This document shows, one piece after another, positions 17,897-27,730 of a DNA stretch of 64,000 bases (positions are counted from its first letter, which is position 1; each line of letters opens with the position of its first letter). Where the stretch lies: NCBI GenBank assembly GCA_003153775.1, contig PMBI01000059.1:64647-128646 (forward strand). Reading direction: 5' to 3'. The position numbers and the translations under genes are program-made. The DNA is from Syntrophaceae bacterium (GTDB taxonomy: Bacteria > Desulfobacterota > Syntrophia > Syntrophales > UBA2185). The notes beneath the pieces are model-generated. The model did not search any database, was not told where the DNA came from, and worked only from the letters and a program-made list of their open reading frames with translations.

Positions 17897-19363
17897 CGAA
17901 GCTACACTTACTGTATAAGAAGAAATCCAGCATTCCTTCCCGGTTGGGACACGCACCTTATACCACTTGATTCCACCTGGTGCCGTCCACTCGCCGGCGA
18001 CTTCAAAACTTTCACCCTTGGCAGCGACGCTCGCCATGCCTGCTTCGACAGACGGCCGTTCACGTAGTCTCGCAGCCCGCACCTTTACAGTTGCGATTTT
18101 TTGAACATTCTGGAAATTCTGGGGGGTGACAGACCCTGCGGGACTGGACGACGGAGCAGGGCTCTTTTCTCCGGGCTGCGGAAGTGCCGCTTTCATTGGC
18201 GCCGGATTCGGGTCGGAGCTGCTCTGGGAATTCTGGGAGGTGACAGACCCTGCGGGATTGGACGACGGAGAAGGGCCCTTCTCTCCGGGCTGCGGGATTG
18301 CCGCCTTCATTGGCGCCGGATTCGGGTTGGAACTGTTCTGGGAATTCTGGGAGATGACAGGGGCTGCGGGATTGGACGCAAGAGAAATGCTCTTCTCTCT
18401 AAGCTGCGGGGCTGCTGCAGCCTTCATGAGTGCCGAAATCGGGCTGGAGCTCTGCTGCAGCATATTATAGCCTGTAAATAGAACAGCAGCACTGAAGATT
18501 AGAATGGCAGGAATAGCTGCATATCTTAGAGCCGCTTTGTAAAGCCCCATCTTCTGCCGAGAGTCCGGAATGTGCTTAGCGGCATCCAGGACATGTCTCT
18601 TCCGGATATGATGGCTTGCACCCAGATAAGCGACCATCATGGCGCGGGAGGCGGTGAGGTTAATCAGTCGGGGCACGCCTCCGGACAGCTTGTTGATCGC
18701 CTTTTTCGCCTTATCGTCAAATACGGCAGAGCCCTTACCCGCTCTAATCAGCCTGAAGGTTATATAATCGGAAGTCTCCGCAGCCGTGAGAGGCCTTAAA
18801 GATGACCTGATAGAGATCCTCTGATCAAGCTGGCGCAGCCTTTCGGAATGCAGCCTTCTTTGAAGCTCAGGTTGTCCGACGAGGATTATTTGAAGCAGCT
18901 TCTCCTTTTCGGTCTCCAAATTTGACAGCAGCCGCAGCTCTTCCAGACATCCGTCCGACAGGTTCTGGGCTTCGTCTACTATTATAATTACTCTTTTTCC
19001 CGCCTGGGAGTGCCCTATGAGAAAATCTCTGAAGACTTTGATCATTTCATTCTTGTTCGTAGTTGCAATGCGGATATTGAGGTCGTCGAGAATGGCCTGC
19101 AACAGCTCCTCCGGAGAAAGCCTTGGCGTCATGATCAAGGCAATCTCCGCCTTTTCTTTCCATCGGTCTATAAATATTTTGAGGATCGTTGTCTTCCCGG
19201 TCCCAGGCTCCCCGATGACGAGAGAAAAACCTTCCTTCTGTCCCACGGCATAATCGAGAGACGCCAGGACGTCATTGTGCATTTTTGACGGGTAGAAGTA
19301 ATGCGAGTCCGGCGTAAGTCCGAAAGGGTCTTCGCTGAGATTGAAGAAATTCAGGAAATCCAT
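17876..19363 (-). CDS. ExeA/MshM-like AAA ATPase with C-terminal repeat linker and SH3b-like domain
   Basis: FFNLSEDPFGLTPDSHYFYPS; GEPGTGKTTIL Walker A; IIIVDEAQNL Walker B; C-terminal RLRERPSVEAGMASVAAKGESFEVAGEW...WYKVRVPTGKECWIS. Confidence 0.88.
   Translation of the reverse strand: MDFLNFFNLSEDPFGLTPDSHYFYPSKMHNDVLASLDYAVGQKEGFSLVIGEPGTGKTTILKIFIDRWKEKAEIALIMTPRLSPEELLQAILDDLNIRIATTNKNEMIKVFRDFLIGHSQAGKRVIIIVDEAQNLSDGCLEELRLLSNLETEKEKLLQIILVGQPELQRRLHSERLRQLDQRISIRSSLRPLTAAETSDYITFRLIRAGKGSAVFDDKAKKAINKLSGGVPRLINLTASRAMMVAYLGASHHIRKRHVLDAAKHIPDSRQKMGLYKAALRYAAIPAILIFSAAVLFTGYNMLQQSSSPISALMKAAAAPQLREKSISLASNPAAPVISQNSQNSSNPNPAPMKAAIPQPGEKGPSPSSNPAGSVTSQNSQSSSDPNPAPMKAALPQPGEKSPAPSSSPAGSVTPQNFQNVQKIATVKVRAARLRERPSVEAGMASVAAKGESFEVAGEWTAPGGIKWYKVRVPTGKECWISSYTVSVASSLRKPH
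18116..18457 (-). repeat. Three tandem 114-bp in-frame repeats in the MshM-like gene
   Basis: Unit starts at 18116, 18230 and 18344; 38-aa unit NPAPMKAA-PQPGEK-P-PSS-PAGSVT-QN; third copy diverged. Confidence 0.85.
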
Positions 19364-19369
19364 ATGCCC

Positions 19370-20584
19370 CTACTTGGCAAGTTTAGTAAACACATCATAC
19401 ATGGGAAGGAGAGAGCCCGCAACCATAAATCCCATGACACAACCGAGACTTATTATCAGGATTGGCTCAACCATTTTTCCGATCTTGTCCGAGTAGTCAT
19501 CTGCCAGCTTGTAGTAGTGGGTTGCAAGGAAATTAAACTGCTGGCCAAGATTACCGCTTGACTCGCCGATGGCGACCATCCTGATAAGCAGGGAAGGGAA
19601 TACGGCCCGGTCATTGAGGGCGTCAGAGATTTTATTTCCAGCCACAATATCCGTCTTCGCTCGCAGAATCGCTCTCTTGAAAACCTCGTTGCCCATGACA
19701 TCGGCAGCAACATCCAGTGATCTGTCGATCGTAATGCCGGCTGCAATCAGAAGTCTCATCTGCTCACAGAACAGGGCGAGCAGTTTATTGTAGATTAAGA
19801 GTTTGATTATGGGTATTTTGATTTTCAGGTAGTCCAGGTAGTATCGTGATGCAGAACTGAATTTCATCGTCTGCAGAATCAGGCTGGCCAATATAGGTAT
19901 GATGAGCAAAATGTACCAGTACTCTTCGGTCACCTTGCTCAACTCATAGAGAATTCTTGTCAGGAGGGGCATCTTAACGCCCATATCCCGGATTACCTGC
20001 ATTATCTTGGGCAGGACATATGCCAGCCAGAATATGACGGCAATTCCCGTGGTGACGAGGGAAAATAAAGGATAAATAAGGGCGCGCTTCACTGTGGCGG
20101 CAAGGTCCTCCAACTTTTGCAGATGGGTCGCCACTTCTGCAAGACTCGCGTCCAAGCGCCCCGTCTCCTCGCCGATCCGCACCAGCCTGACCAGGATGTC
20201 GGGGAATATTGCCTTGTGAACTTCCAGAGCGTCGGAGAGTCTTGAACCCATCTCTATATTCTTTTTTATGTCGTCTATGGTGGATTTTAGATGCCGATTG
20301 TCTATTGTACCGACTATGTCGTCAAGTGCGGCGAGCATCGGATCACCGGCACGGATCATGATGGATAGGTTCGAAGAGAATTCTATGATGTCTTTTCTTC
20401 GTATCCTCCATGCCAGAAATTTATCCGAGATCCTTTTAAAGATTATGCTTGATTTCCTGACGTGAACAACGAATAAGCCACGGGTCCTAAGATTATCATA
20501 CACTGAGGATGCATCGTCAGCCTCGAGCATGCCCTTTATCATGTCGCCGTCGGCATCCAGTGCCTTGTAGGAATAGTTGCTCAT
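19370..20584 (-). CDS. GspF/PilC/MshG-like inner-membrane platform protein
   Basis: MSNYSYKALDADGDMIKGMLEADD; duplicated GspF domains; LVRIGEETGRLDASL / MVAIGESSGNLGQQ. Confidence 0.92.
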   Translation of the reverse strand: MSNYSYKALDADGDMIKGMLEADDASSVYDNLRTRGLFVVHVRKSSIIFKRISDKFLAWRIRRKDIIEFSSNLSIMIRAGDPMLAALDDIVGTIDNRHLKSTIDDIKKNIEMGSRLSDALEVHKAIFPDILVRLVRIGEETGRLDASLAEVATHLQKLEDLAATVKRALIYPLFSLVTTGIAVIFWLAYVLPKIMQVIRDMGVKMPLLTRILYELSKVTEEYWYILLIIPILASLILQTMKFSSASRYYLDYLKIKIPIIKLLIYNKLLALFCEQMRLLIAAGITIDRSLDVAADVMGNEVFKRAILRAKTDIVAGNKISDALNDRAVFPSLLIRMVAIGESSGNLGQQFNFLATHYYKLADDYSDKIGKMVEPILIISLGCVMGFMVAGSLLPMYDVFTKLAK

Positions 20585-22227
20585 CCTGTTACCCTGAGCA
20601 GTTCATCAATAGATATAAGACCGGCGGCCACCTTTCTGAGGCCGTCTTCCTTCAGAGGGATCATTCCCTTTCTTGCGGCGGCTGACTGAATGGCGGTGAT
20701 AGGAACGTCAGAATAGATCAAATCTCTTAATTCATCATCAACGGGTAAAATCTCTCCTATGACCGATCTTCCCGCGTAACCGGAGCCGTTGCACTTGCTG
20801 CATCCCGCACCCTTGTAAGTTTTTTCGATCTGTATCTGCCGTTCCTCAAACAGTTCTCGTTCGGAGTCGCTTAACGTATGGTCGGTCTTGCAAAAAGGGC
20901 ATATCCTACGGGCAAGCCTCTGGGCGATGATGGCGAGAAGTGATGACGACATAAGAAACTTGTCGACCTTGAGGTCCAGGAGCCGCGGTATGGCGGTCAC
21001 TGCGTCATTTGAATGGATGGTGGAAAGGACAAGGTGCCCGGTGATCGATGTCCTGATGGCGATACGAGCCGTTTCTTCGTCCCTGATTTCTCCAATTAGC
21101 ATAACATCAGGGTCCTGCCTCATAAAATTTCTTGCAGCAAAGGCGAAGTCATAGCCGGTTTTCTCATTTACCTGGCTCTGTTTAGTCAGGCTCAATTTGT
21201 ATTCTACAGGATCTTCGACAGTAATGACATTTCTCTCCAGGAGGTTGATTTCCCTTAGTGCCGCATAGAGAGTGGTTGTCTTCCCAGAGCCTGTAGGTCC
21301 GGCGATGAGTATGACGCCATATGGTTTTTGAAACAGGGCTCTGATCGTTCTCACGTTGTGCTCGTCGAACCCGAGATTTTCCAAACTGAGGAGCGAACCG
21401 GTGCCGGAAAGGATGCGCATCACGACATTCTCTCCGTATATTGTCGGCACCGTTGATACCCGGATGTCGTATCCTTTATTGAGAAAATCGAATGTAAAGG
21501 AGCCGTCCTGGGGAAGCCGCATTTCCGCGATGTCCATCTTGGAGAGGATCTTTATACGCGACACTATTCCCGAATGAACCACTTGCGGAAGCCCGTGCCC
21601 GTATTGCAATACGCCGTCTATCCTGTAGAACACGTGAGTAATACCCGCCGCCGGCGTGATGTGAACATCCGTTGCATTTCTTCTTATCCCGTCTATGAGA
21701 ATCAGGTCCGAAAGTGACGTAATGGCTTGGCCGCCGGCAGTATGCGTTTCCTTTATTTCCCGGATGATCTTCTCTGTGCTCTGCTGGACGGGGTTTTCAA
21801 GAAAAAAGTATCCTTTCTCAAGATGTTCCCTGTAATTGTCGGGGTCAACCATGCAGACTTTGAGCTGCCTCCCGGTAATGGCTGTTGCCTTATCAACAGC
21901 CACAATATTGCTCGGATTGGTCAGACCTATGCACAGCCTGCCGTCTGTTATTTCGATAGGAATGAAACCGCTTGTTTCGGCTACCTCTTTGGGTATAAGT
22001 CTCAGGGCTTCTTCAGAAATGGGGTATTGGCCGAGGTCGATGAATTCCACACCTGCCTGTTCAGCGAGGGATTGCCCGAGCTCTTTCGATGAGACGAAGC
22101 CCAGCTTCACTATTGTAGCGCCGAGGAGCTCGCCGGTAATTTTTTGCTGAACAAGGGCAATCTGAAGCTGCGTTTCGGTGATGAGATTCCTTGACTTAAG
22201 GATCTCTCCTATCTTTACTGCTGCCAT
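20581..22227 (-). CDS. GspE/PilB/MshE-like assembly ATPase
   Basis: MshEN-like N-terminus; IAGPTGSGKTTTLYAAL; RQDPDVMLIGEIRDEETA; CPFC...CSKC tetracysteine motif. Confidence 0.93.
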   Translation of the reverse strand: MAAVKIGEILKSRNLITETQLQIALVQQKITGELLGATIVKLGFVSSKELGQSLAEQAGVEFIDLGQYPISEEALRLIPKEVAETSGFIPIEITDGRLCIGLTNPSNIVAVDKATAITGRQLKVCMVDPDNYREHLEKGYFFLENPVQQSTEKIIREIKETHTAGGQAITSLSDLILIDGIRRNATDVHITPAAGITHVFYRIDGVLQYGHGLPQVVHSGIVSRIKILSKMDIAEMRLPQDGSFTFDFLNKGYDIRVSTVPTIYGENVVMRILSGTGSLLSLENLGFDEHNVRTIRALFQKPYGVILIAGPTGSGKTTTLYAALREINLLERNVITVEDPVEYKLSLTKQSQVNEKTGYDFAFAARNFMRQDPDVMLIGEIRDEETARIAIRTSITGHLVLSTIHSNDAVTAIPRLLDLKVDKFLMSSSLLAIIAQRLARRICPFCKTDHTLSDSERELFEERQIQIEKTYKGAGCSKCNGSGYAGRSVIGEILPVDDELRDLIYSDVPITAIQSAAARKGMIPLKEDGLRKVAAGLISIDELLRVTG

Positions 22228-22269
22228 ACGGTTTGCATCCTCGTTATTACGATAATTATCAGTATATTT

Positions 22270-23820
22270 CTATCTCGATATAATTGTCGGCTGCAGTAAC
22301 ACGACAAGTTCAGTTTTTGTTACTGCCTTCACCCTGCTCTTGAATAAATAACCCAAAACCGGTATGTCTCCCAGAAATGGGATCTTGCTGTCTTGCATGT
22401 CTTCCCTGTTTGTGATGAGTCCCCCGATAATGACTGTCTGCCCGTTTCTCACCTTCACTGTGGTGCTCAATTGTCTCAGGTTAATTGTCGGCAGCTGTAC
22501 GAGGAATGGAAAATTCCCGAATTGATCCGGTGTGCCTAAGTTTTGTGACAAAAGGCTGACGAGGTCAGAAGTAATGGGAGTAATATTCATGGAGATCTCG
22601 CCGTTCTCGCTGATAAAAGGAACAATGCCGATCATGATTCCGGACAGCAGGGTGCTCGTATTTACCGTAAAGGTCGTTACGGGAGGTGTGCTCGTTGTGG
22701 TCGTAGTCTGGATCTGTGAAATATAATTTGTGTCCTGGCCTACACTTAAAATTGATGTCTGCCCATTCATGATGCTTACACGCGGGTTGGACAGAATTCT
22801 TGTTTCCCCCTGCGTTTGAATAGCCCGGAGTAGAGAGGTAAAGTCAGACGCTACTGTTGTTATGCTGAAGTTGGGACTGGCTGTGGTGGGTTGCGCAACT
22901 TCAGCAAATTTTTGTGTTGCAAGGGTAGTGCTCGGGCCGTCACGCATGTTTAGTACGTAGCTCCAGTTGATGCCGAATTTGAGGCCGTCAGACAGGGTGA
23001 CTTCGATGATCTTAGCCTCTACGAGGACCTGCCTGTTCATAACATTTCTGATGGTATTGAGGTAGCTTTCTACTTTTTCAAGGGTTCTCTTCGTTGCCGT
23101 GACTATAATGGTTCCCGTCAAACGGTTGACCATAAAGGTCTGTTGAGTGGCCGACCGCGTTCCTGCAGCGGAGCCTACGATTTTTTCGATGGATTTCTCC
23201 AAACCATCCCAGAAGTTGTAAGCGTTCTTGTCAGTTTCTGATTTTTGAGAAATGTTGCCCTTAACGCTGGTGCTGCCGCCGGTTCCCATAGTTGCGCCGC
23301 CAAGCATATCGCCGCCGAGATCGGTGTGATAAGTTTGGATGATAGGGGGGTGACCGAGCTCATAGCTCCGCGTTTCTGTCGCCTTAATAAACAGCATGTT
23401 ATCTTTTACCGTGTAAAAGTAATCGACGGAGGCGCACACTCTGCTTAAAGCATCCTCTGCGGTGACGTTTTTCAAACTGACTGTTACCGGTAATTCGGGG
23501 CTTACCTCTTTTTCCATGATCAGATTCAGTCCCGCCGCCTCTGAAATGATAAAGAGAACATCCCTTAAGGGTGTGTTTCTCGCGGATATATCTATTATCC
23601 TCGTCTTGAGCGGCGAAACGTCTTCATGGGCGGGAACAAACTCGGGCGTTTTCAGAGGTGCGGCAGGAGCAGCTTCCATGCCCGCTCCTCTTCTCGCTTC
23701 TTCCGGTATCTGTATTTCTCTTTTAATTTCCATCGTGGAACAAGATATTGTACATGTGAAAAATCCCAGAAAGAGAAGCAATGTTACCTTGGCACATTTG
23801 TTCAATCCATCTTCAGCCAT
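22270..23820 (-). CDS. MshL/PilQ-like secretin
   Basis: Lipoprotein-like Cys; secretin/STN N-terminus; VEAKIIEVTLSDGLKFGINWSY; VRNGQTVIIGGLITNREDMQDSKIPFLGDIPVLGYLFKS. Confidence 0.92.
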   Translation of the reverse strand: MAEDGLNKCAKVTLLLFLGFFTCTISCSTMEIKREIQIPEEARRGAGMEAAPAAPLKTPEFVPAHEDVSPLKTRIIDISARNTPLRDVLFIISEAAGLNLIMEKEVSPELPVTVSLKNVTAEDALSRVCASVDYFYTVKDNMLFIKATETRSYELGHPPIIQTYHTDLGGDMLGGATMGTGGSTSVKGNISQKSETDKNAYNFWDGLEKSIEKIVGSAAGTRSATQQTFMVNRLTGTIIVTATKRTLEKVESYLNTIRNVMNRQVLVEAKIIEVTLSDGLKFGINWSYVLNMRDGPSTTLATQKFAEVAQPTTASPNFSITTVASDFTSLLRAIQTQGETRILSNPRVSIMNGQTSILSVGQDTNYISQIQTTTTTSTPPVTTFTVNTSTLLSGIMIGIVPFISENGEISMNITPITSDLVSLLSQNLGTPDQFGNFPFLVQLPTINLRQLSTTVKVRNGQTVIIGGLITNREDMQDSKIPFLGDIPVLGYLFKSRVKAVTKTELVVLLQPTIISR

Positions 23821-24248
23821 CTTTCACCTTCTTTCCCTTTCAGCAAAACCTTATCTTTTTCGATTTTTGCAATCTTATGCTTATCAATTACGTCGCCTTC
23901 ATGAACAAATTTACCGTCAATTATTGCTAATCTCTTTTTATGATTGACGAGGATGAATGAAACTCTTTTTTCCGTGGTCTCCGGAGGAGGCACCATCTCC
24001 GCAAGTGCTGTCTTTGGAAACCCCTGTTCTCCGCCTCGCCGCAGGTCGATGGGGTTTCTTGTGGAGCTCACGGATAACGGCCGTCTCTCTGAGATATCCG
24101 GCACACGCCCGTAGGTGAAGTTGAAAACCTTCTGCTCGATCGGAGAAAAGGATGGGGCGAACTTCGCCATCGCGCTTATCAGAATAATCGTGACGGCTGC
24201 CACAGGAATGAAAACAAGGAAGATGATAATTTTGTTGTTCTCATTCAC
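23802..24248 (-). CDS. MshK/PilP-like protein
   Basis: Position in operon, one TM, C-terminal RLAIIDGKFVHEGDVIDKHKIAKIEKDKVLLKGKEGERWLKM. Confidence 0.6.
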   Translation of the reverse strand: MNENNKIIIFLVFIPVAAVTIILISAMAKFAPSFSPIEQKVFNFTYGRVPDISERRPLSVSSTRNPIDLRRGGEQGFPKTALAEMVPPPETTEKRVSFILVNHKKRLAIIDGKFVHEGDVIDKHKIAKIEKDKVLLKGKEGERWLKMD

Positions 24249-24844
24249 GGGATGCTATCCATATTAACAGATTGCATTCTTAATGTCCCCTTTATTTCAA
24301 AGTTTGCAAGAGCGCCCTTCTGATCTGACGGGTTTGCGATGCTTACGCTATTGATATTAAAAAAAGGTGAAATCAGTGACTGCAAGTAGCCAATGTCGTT
24401 AATAAATGCCGTATAGTCATGAACCATGCCCGTCAGGGTTACAGGCAAGGTAGTTTCGTTCCCCTTCCTTTCGAAATTATCAACCATGATGTCGGCATTT
24501 TTCATATGCGACTTAACAGAATCGATGGCGGTCAGGATGGTGCCTTCCGTAGCCTCGCCCTTGGCATACGACCGGAAGATGGACCTGACGCTTGCAATAA
24601 TCTCGCCTTCCTTTCTCGATGCATCCTTCATCTTCACGCTATTTATTTTCAGAGTCTGGAATTTATTTAACGTATCTCCTAAGCTTGAGATGTAAGACTC
24701 CGTGATAATTGCGCCGGACACAAGCACAGTAGCAAGAATAGCAGAGAGCGCGTAACGCAAAAGAAGCGTCTTGAGTCTCGCATCCATGGGAACGCGATTT
24801 GTATGGTCAGCCTCTGTTTTCAATGTCAATTCGGAAATGTCCAT
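24245..24844 (-). CDS. MshJ/PilO-like protein
   Basis: Position, one TM, coiled coil followed by a small alpha/beta domain. Confidence 0.55.
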   Translation of the reverse strand: MDISELTLKTEADHTNRVPMDARLKTLLLRYALSAILATVLVSGAIITESYISSLGDTLNKFQTLKINSVKMKDASRKEGEIIASVRSIFRSYAKGEATEGTILTAIDSVKSHMKNADIMVDNFERKGNETTLPVTLTGMVHDYTAFINDIGYLQSLISPFFNINSVSIANPSDQKGALANFEIKGTLRMQSVNMDSIP

Positions 24845-26159
24845 TTCTTAATTCAATATTCTTTGAAACGACAGCCAGACCCGAAGTGCTGCTGCAATTT
24901 GCCAAAAGTCTTACAAATGTCCTGTGCATGTCTCCGTAGTTTTTCGAGGAAATGCCTCCCGATATCTGGATCAAGAGAACCCCTTTCTTGTTGTTGAGCT
25001 GGATAGTCTGAATATGCACATTTTCCATGGGGAGGAATCTCAGCGAAAGCAATGCCTTTTGAAAGTCAGGACTGGAGCGGGCTTCATTAATCAGATTGAT
25101 TAAAGGCAGAAGTTGCTGCAATCGCGCCGTGTCCTTTTCATAAGCGGATGCAACTGCGTCAATTTCTATGAAATCCTTCCTCAGCAAGTTAATCTTTTCC
25201 TTCATCAGGAAAATCTGCGACACATTGATTAGCATCAGACCAAGTCCGATGAGAGAAAACAGAAGAAAAAAAATGATGCCATAAGATGCAACGCGTTTCT
25301 GTGTAAAAAGCCTTCTGTACTTGAGGGGCAGGAGATTAGCATCCCCCAGTTCCTCTCCGAAAACGATGGCGGATATGGGTGCGATGAAATCCCTGAGAGT
25401 AGCATCAGAGGCAAGAACGCCCGCCGGATAGGCAACCGGAACAGTTGGAATAATTGTATTCAGGGCTCCTTCCTTTATTGTGGCGTTCATTAAAATGATC
25501 TGCTCGGCATTCAATCGCAAATTCTGCTGGCAGTAACTGACAGTCATGTTGATATTGTCAAGATCGCGATCAGTTAGTTCGGATCCCGAGGAGGGTGTGA
25601 TCCTGATAAAGCAAAGCTCTCCATTCCTGACGAGAAAAAAAGTCCTTTCCGTTTCGGAAGCCAACAGGCATAGAACGGTCTTATTTTTCCATTCATCCGA
25701 TGATTTGATTAAATGCGATAGCGCCAGAATGTCGGGGCACAAGTTCTTTACCGTTATGCCGCATCTGTTGAATCGTTCGGTAATTTCATTGAGTTCATTA
25801 TTATCGACGGCAAAGAAGAATATCTCTCTCATTCCCTTCTCGCCGGGCATCTTCTCCGCAAGAGTGCTGTAAAAATAAGAAAAATCCTTCAAGTCCGGAT
25901 AACGTTTTCTTATTTCAGACTCAACGATTTTTTTCAGATATATCTTCTTTGCGGGAGGAGCCATCATGGTGTCGCTGTAAAACCTTTTGGGTCGGCAGAC
26001 TACGGTGAGATCGGCGAATTTTCCCGTCTTTAAGAAAGAATCAAGCTCTTCATCCTTTAGAACTGAAGTCTTCTGGATGATGGTTCTTCCCTTTTCGTTT
26101 GATGCATAAACCACCTTGACTGATTTATCTTCAAGGCTCACTGCCACTTGCTTGCTCAA
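24807..26159 (-). CDS. MshI-like PilM-PilN fusion
   Basis: Actin-like PilM region with Walker-like motifs, then TM GIIFFLLFSLIGLGLMLINVSQ and PilN-like domain. Confidence 0.65.
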   Translation of the reverse strand: MSKQVAVSLEDKSVKVVYASNEKGRTIIQKTSVLKDEELDSFLKTGKFADLTVVCRPKRFYSDTMMAPPAKKIYLKKIVESEIRKRYPDLKDFSYFYSTLAEKMPGEKGMREIFFFAVDNNELNEITERFNRCGITVKNLCPDILALSHLIKSSDEWKNKTVLCLLASETERTFFLVRNGELCFIRITPSSGSELTDRDLDNINMTVSYCQQNLRLNAEQIILMNATIKEGALNTIIPTVPVAYPAGVLASDATLRDFIAPISAIVFGEELGDANLLPLKYRRLFTQKRVASYGIIFFLLFSLIGLGLMLINVSQIFLMKEKINLLRKDFIEIDAVASAYEKDTARLQQLLPLINLINEARSSPDFQKALLSLRFLPMENVHIQTIQLNNKKGVLLIQISGGISSKNYGDMHRTFVRLLANCSSTSGLAVVSKNIELRNGHFRIDIENRG

Positions 26160-26207
26160 TTTCTATCCTTCCTGTTTGTCGTTCCTTGCTGGTGACAATT
26201 AAGGTTC

Positions 26208-26236
26208 TATATACTCTGTATTTCTTACCCTTTCAA
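26208..26236 (-). promoter_or_regulatory. Sigma-70-like promoter for MSHA-like cluster 1
   Basis: Minus strand TTGAAA-N17-TATATA. Confidence 0.45.
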
Positions 26237-26432
26237 GTGTTTTCAGAAATTATCACAGTCACTTACAAAACGCATCACGAAGAAGCTTGCCCGCAACAAG
26301 GCCGGAATTATAAATATCCGGGAGACGCGTAGTAATAAATTGAAATATCTCTCTTTCTTTGCTACGGTAACTTTAGATAAAAGATACCTCCAGGGTCCAT
26401 TCCGTAATTGAAAAGGGGCTAAAGCGTTTTAA

Positions 26433-27110
26433 GTGGATAAGCTGAAAGAAGTCAATCCCGGCATGAGCGTCAATATCGTTGCTAATGTCGATATGGCCAA
26501 GGAGATAACAGAGGTCAGAAATGCCATAGTTTACGATGTTGACGGCGCCAAACTTGTGCTGTCTCAGACAAACCCGCCCTTTACAAAATATCACCTTGAT
26601 AAAGAGATTACAGTCACCTACATTGTAAAGGGCGAGGACACTCTTTCCCGAGTCGGTTTCTCGGGAAAGTTAGTCGGCATCTTGAAGGACTACAGCCTTT
26701 ACTCATCAAACGTCGTCCAGGCCTTGAATGTGTTGCGGAAAGGCGGGCTCAAGACATATGATTTGAGAATGCACTACAGGGTTAGCCCGAAGTCAGATAG
26801 CGGCATCCATGTTTATGTGGGCGGCGAACGGGTCAGCCTCATAGATATTTCCATGGGCGGTGCGCGTTTTTGTCATTCAAAAGACCGTCCTATTGAATCG
26901 AGAACCATACTTAATATAATTTTGGAACTTGACGCGGAAAAGTTCAATCTTGAAGCGAAAACAGTGAATGTCTGGCATCCTTCCGAAGCGGGAAGACGGG
27001 CAGATCTGGAATACGTGTCAGTTCAATTTATGAAATTGGATAGGACCTGCAGTCACAATCTAAGCGGAAAAATCCTTGCCATCCAGCGCGAACTCTTGTC
27101 TAAAGACTGA
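26433..27110 (+). CDS. PilZ-like domain protein
   Basis: YDLRMHYRVSPKSD...VSLIDISMGGARFCHSKDRPI (RxxxR...D-x-S-x-x-G-type arrangement). Confidence 0.65.
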   Translation: MDKLKEVNPGMSVNIVANVDMAKEITEVRNAIVYDVDGAKLVLSQTNPPFTKYHLDKEITVTYIVKGEDTLSRVGFSGKLVGILKDYSLYSSNVVQALNVLRKGGLKTYDLRMHYRVSPKSDSGIHVYVGGERVSLIDISMGGARFCHSKDRPIESRTILNIILELDAEKFNLEAKTVNVWHPSEAGRRADLEYVSVQFMKLDRTCSHNLSGKILAIQRELLSKD

Positions 27111-27304
27111 GAGGGAACGCTCCGCCTATATCCGTTGCTACAAATGCCTGCCACCTTGCATCCCTTTCGGATGTCCTGAACCATTTAACATCTTGGGTCC
27201 AAAGTAAAGTTTTTGCACGAAATGACGATATAACTATTGAATACCTTTGCGAAGACCTGAGAGTTGTAGGAGTTATTAGTTGCCATGGATAAGGACGCGT
27301 TAGC

Positions 27305-27643
27305 ATGGGCATAATAAATCTGGAAGATATTCAAGTGGGGATGGTTCTGGCCGGCGACATAAGGGAGCGGAGCGGCCGTATCCTACTGGCGGGCGGAAGC
27401 GAAATCACTGAAAAGCATCTGAGGGTCTTTAAGATGTGGGGAATTACAGAAGCCGATATCAAGGATGTGGAAAAAGCGGCAATCGCTGCAAATATCGTGG
27501 CCCGGCTTGACCCCTCTCTCTTCCAGAACGTACAAAGCCAGGTTCGCGACCGCTTCTGTCTTGCAGATATGGAACACCCGTTTATCGAAGAACTGTTTCG
27601 TTTAGTCACGCTTCGCCAGGTTAGACACAGGTCGAGAGGATAA
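27305..27643 (+). CDS. Small protein resembling N-terminal regions of HD-GYP/HDOD regulators
   Basis: INLEDIQVGMVLAGDIRERSGRILLAGGSEITEKHLRVFKMWGI. Confidence 0.6.
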   Translation: MGIINLEDIQVGMVLAGDIRERSGRILLAGGSEITEKHLRVFKMWGITEADIKDVEKAAIAANIVARLDPSLFQNVQSQVRDRFCLADMEHPFIEELFRLVTLRQVRHRSRG

Positions 27644-27730
27644 ATCAATGCTTAGCGGCAACTCCCCAAGTCTCCTTCGATCTGTCGGGCATGGAACACG
27701 ACATGCTTCGCGCGCTTCCGCACAATTCAT

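Noticed and set aside
18101-18481. Gly-rich repetitive plus-strand ORFs (18101-18481 and 18126-18470)
   Set aside because: Antisense reading of the 114-bp tandem repeat in the MshM-like gene.
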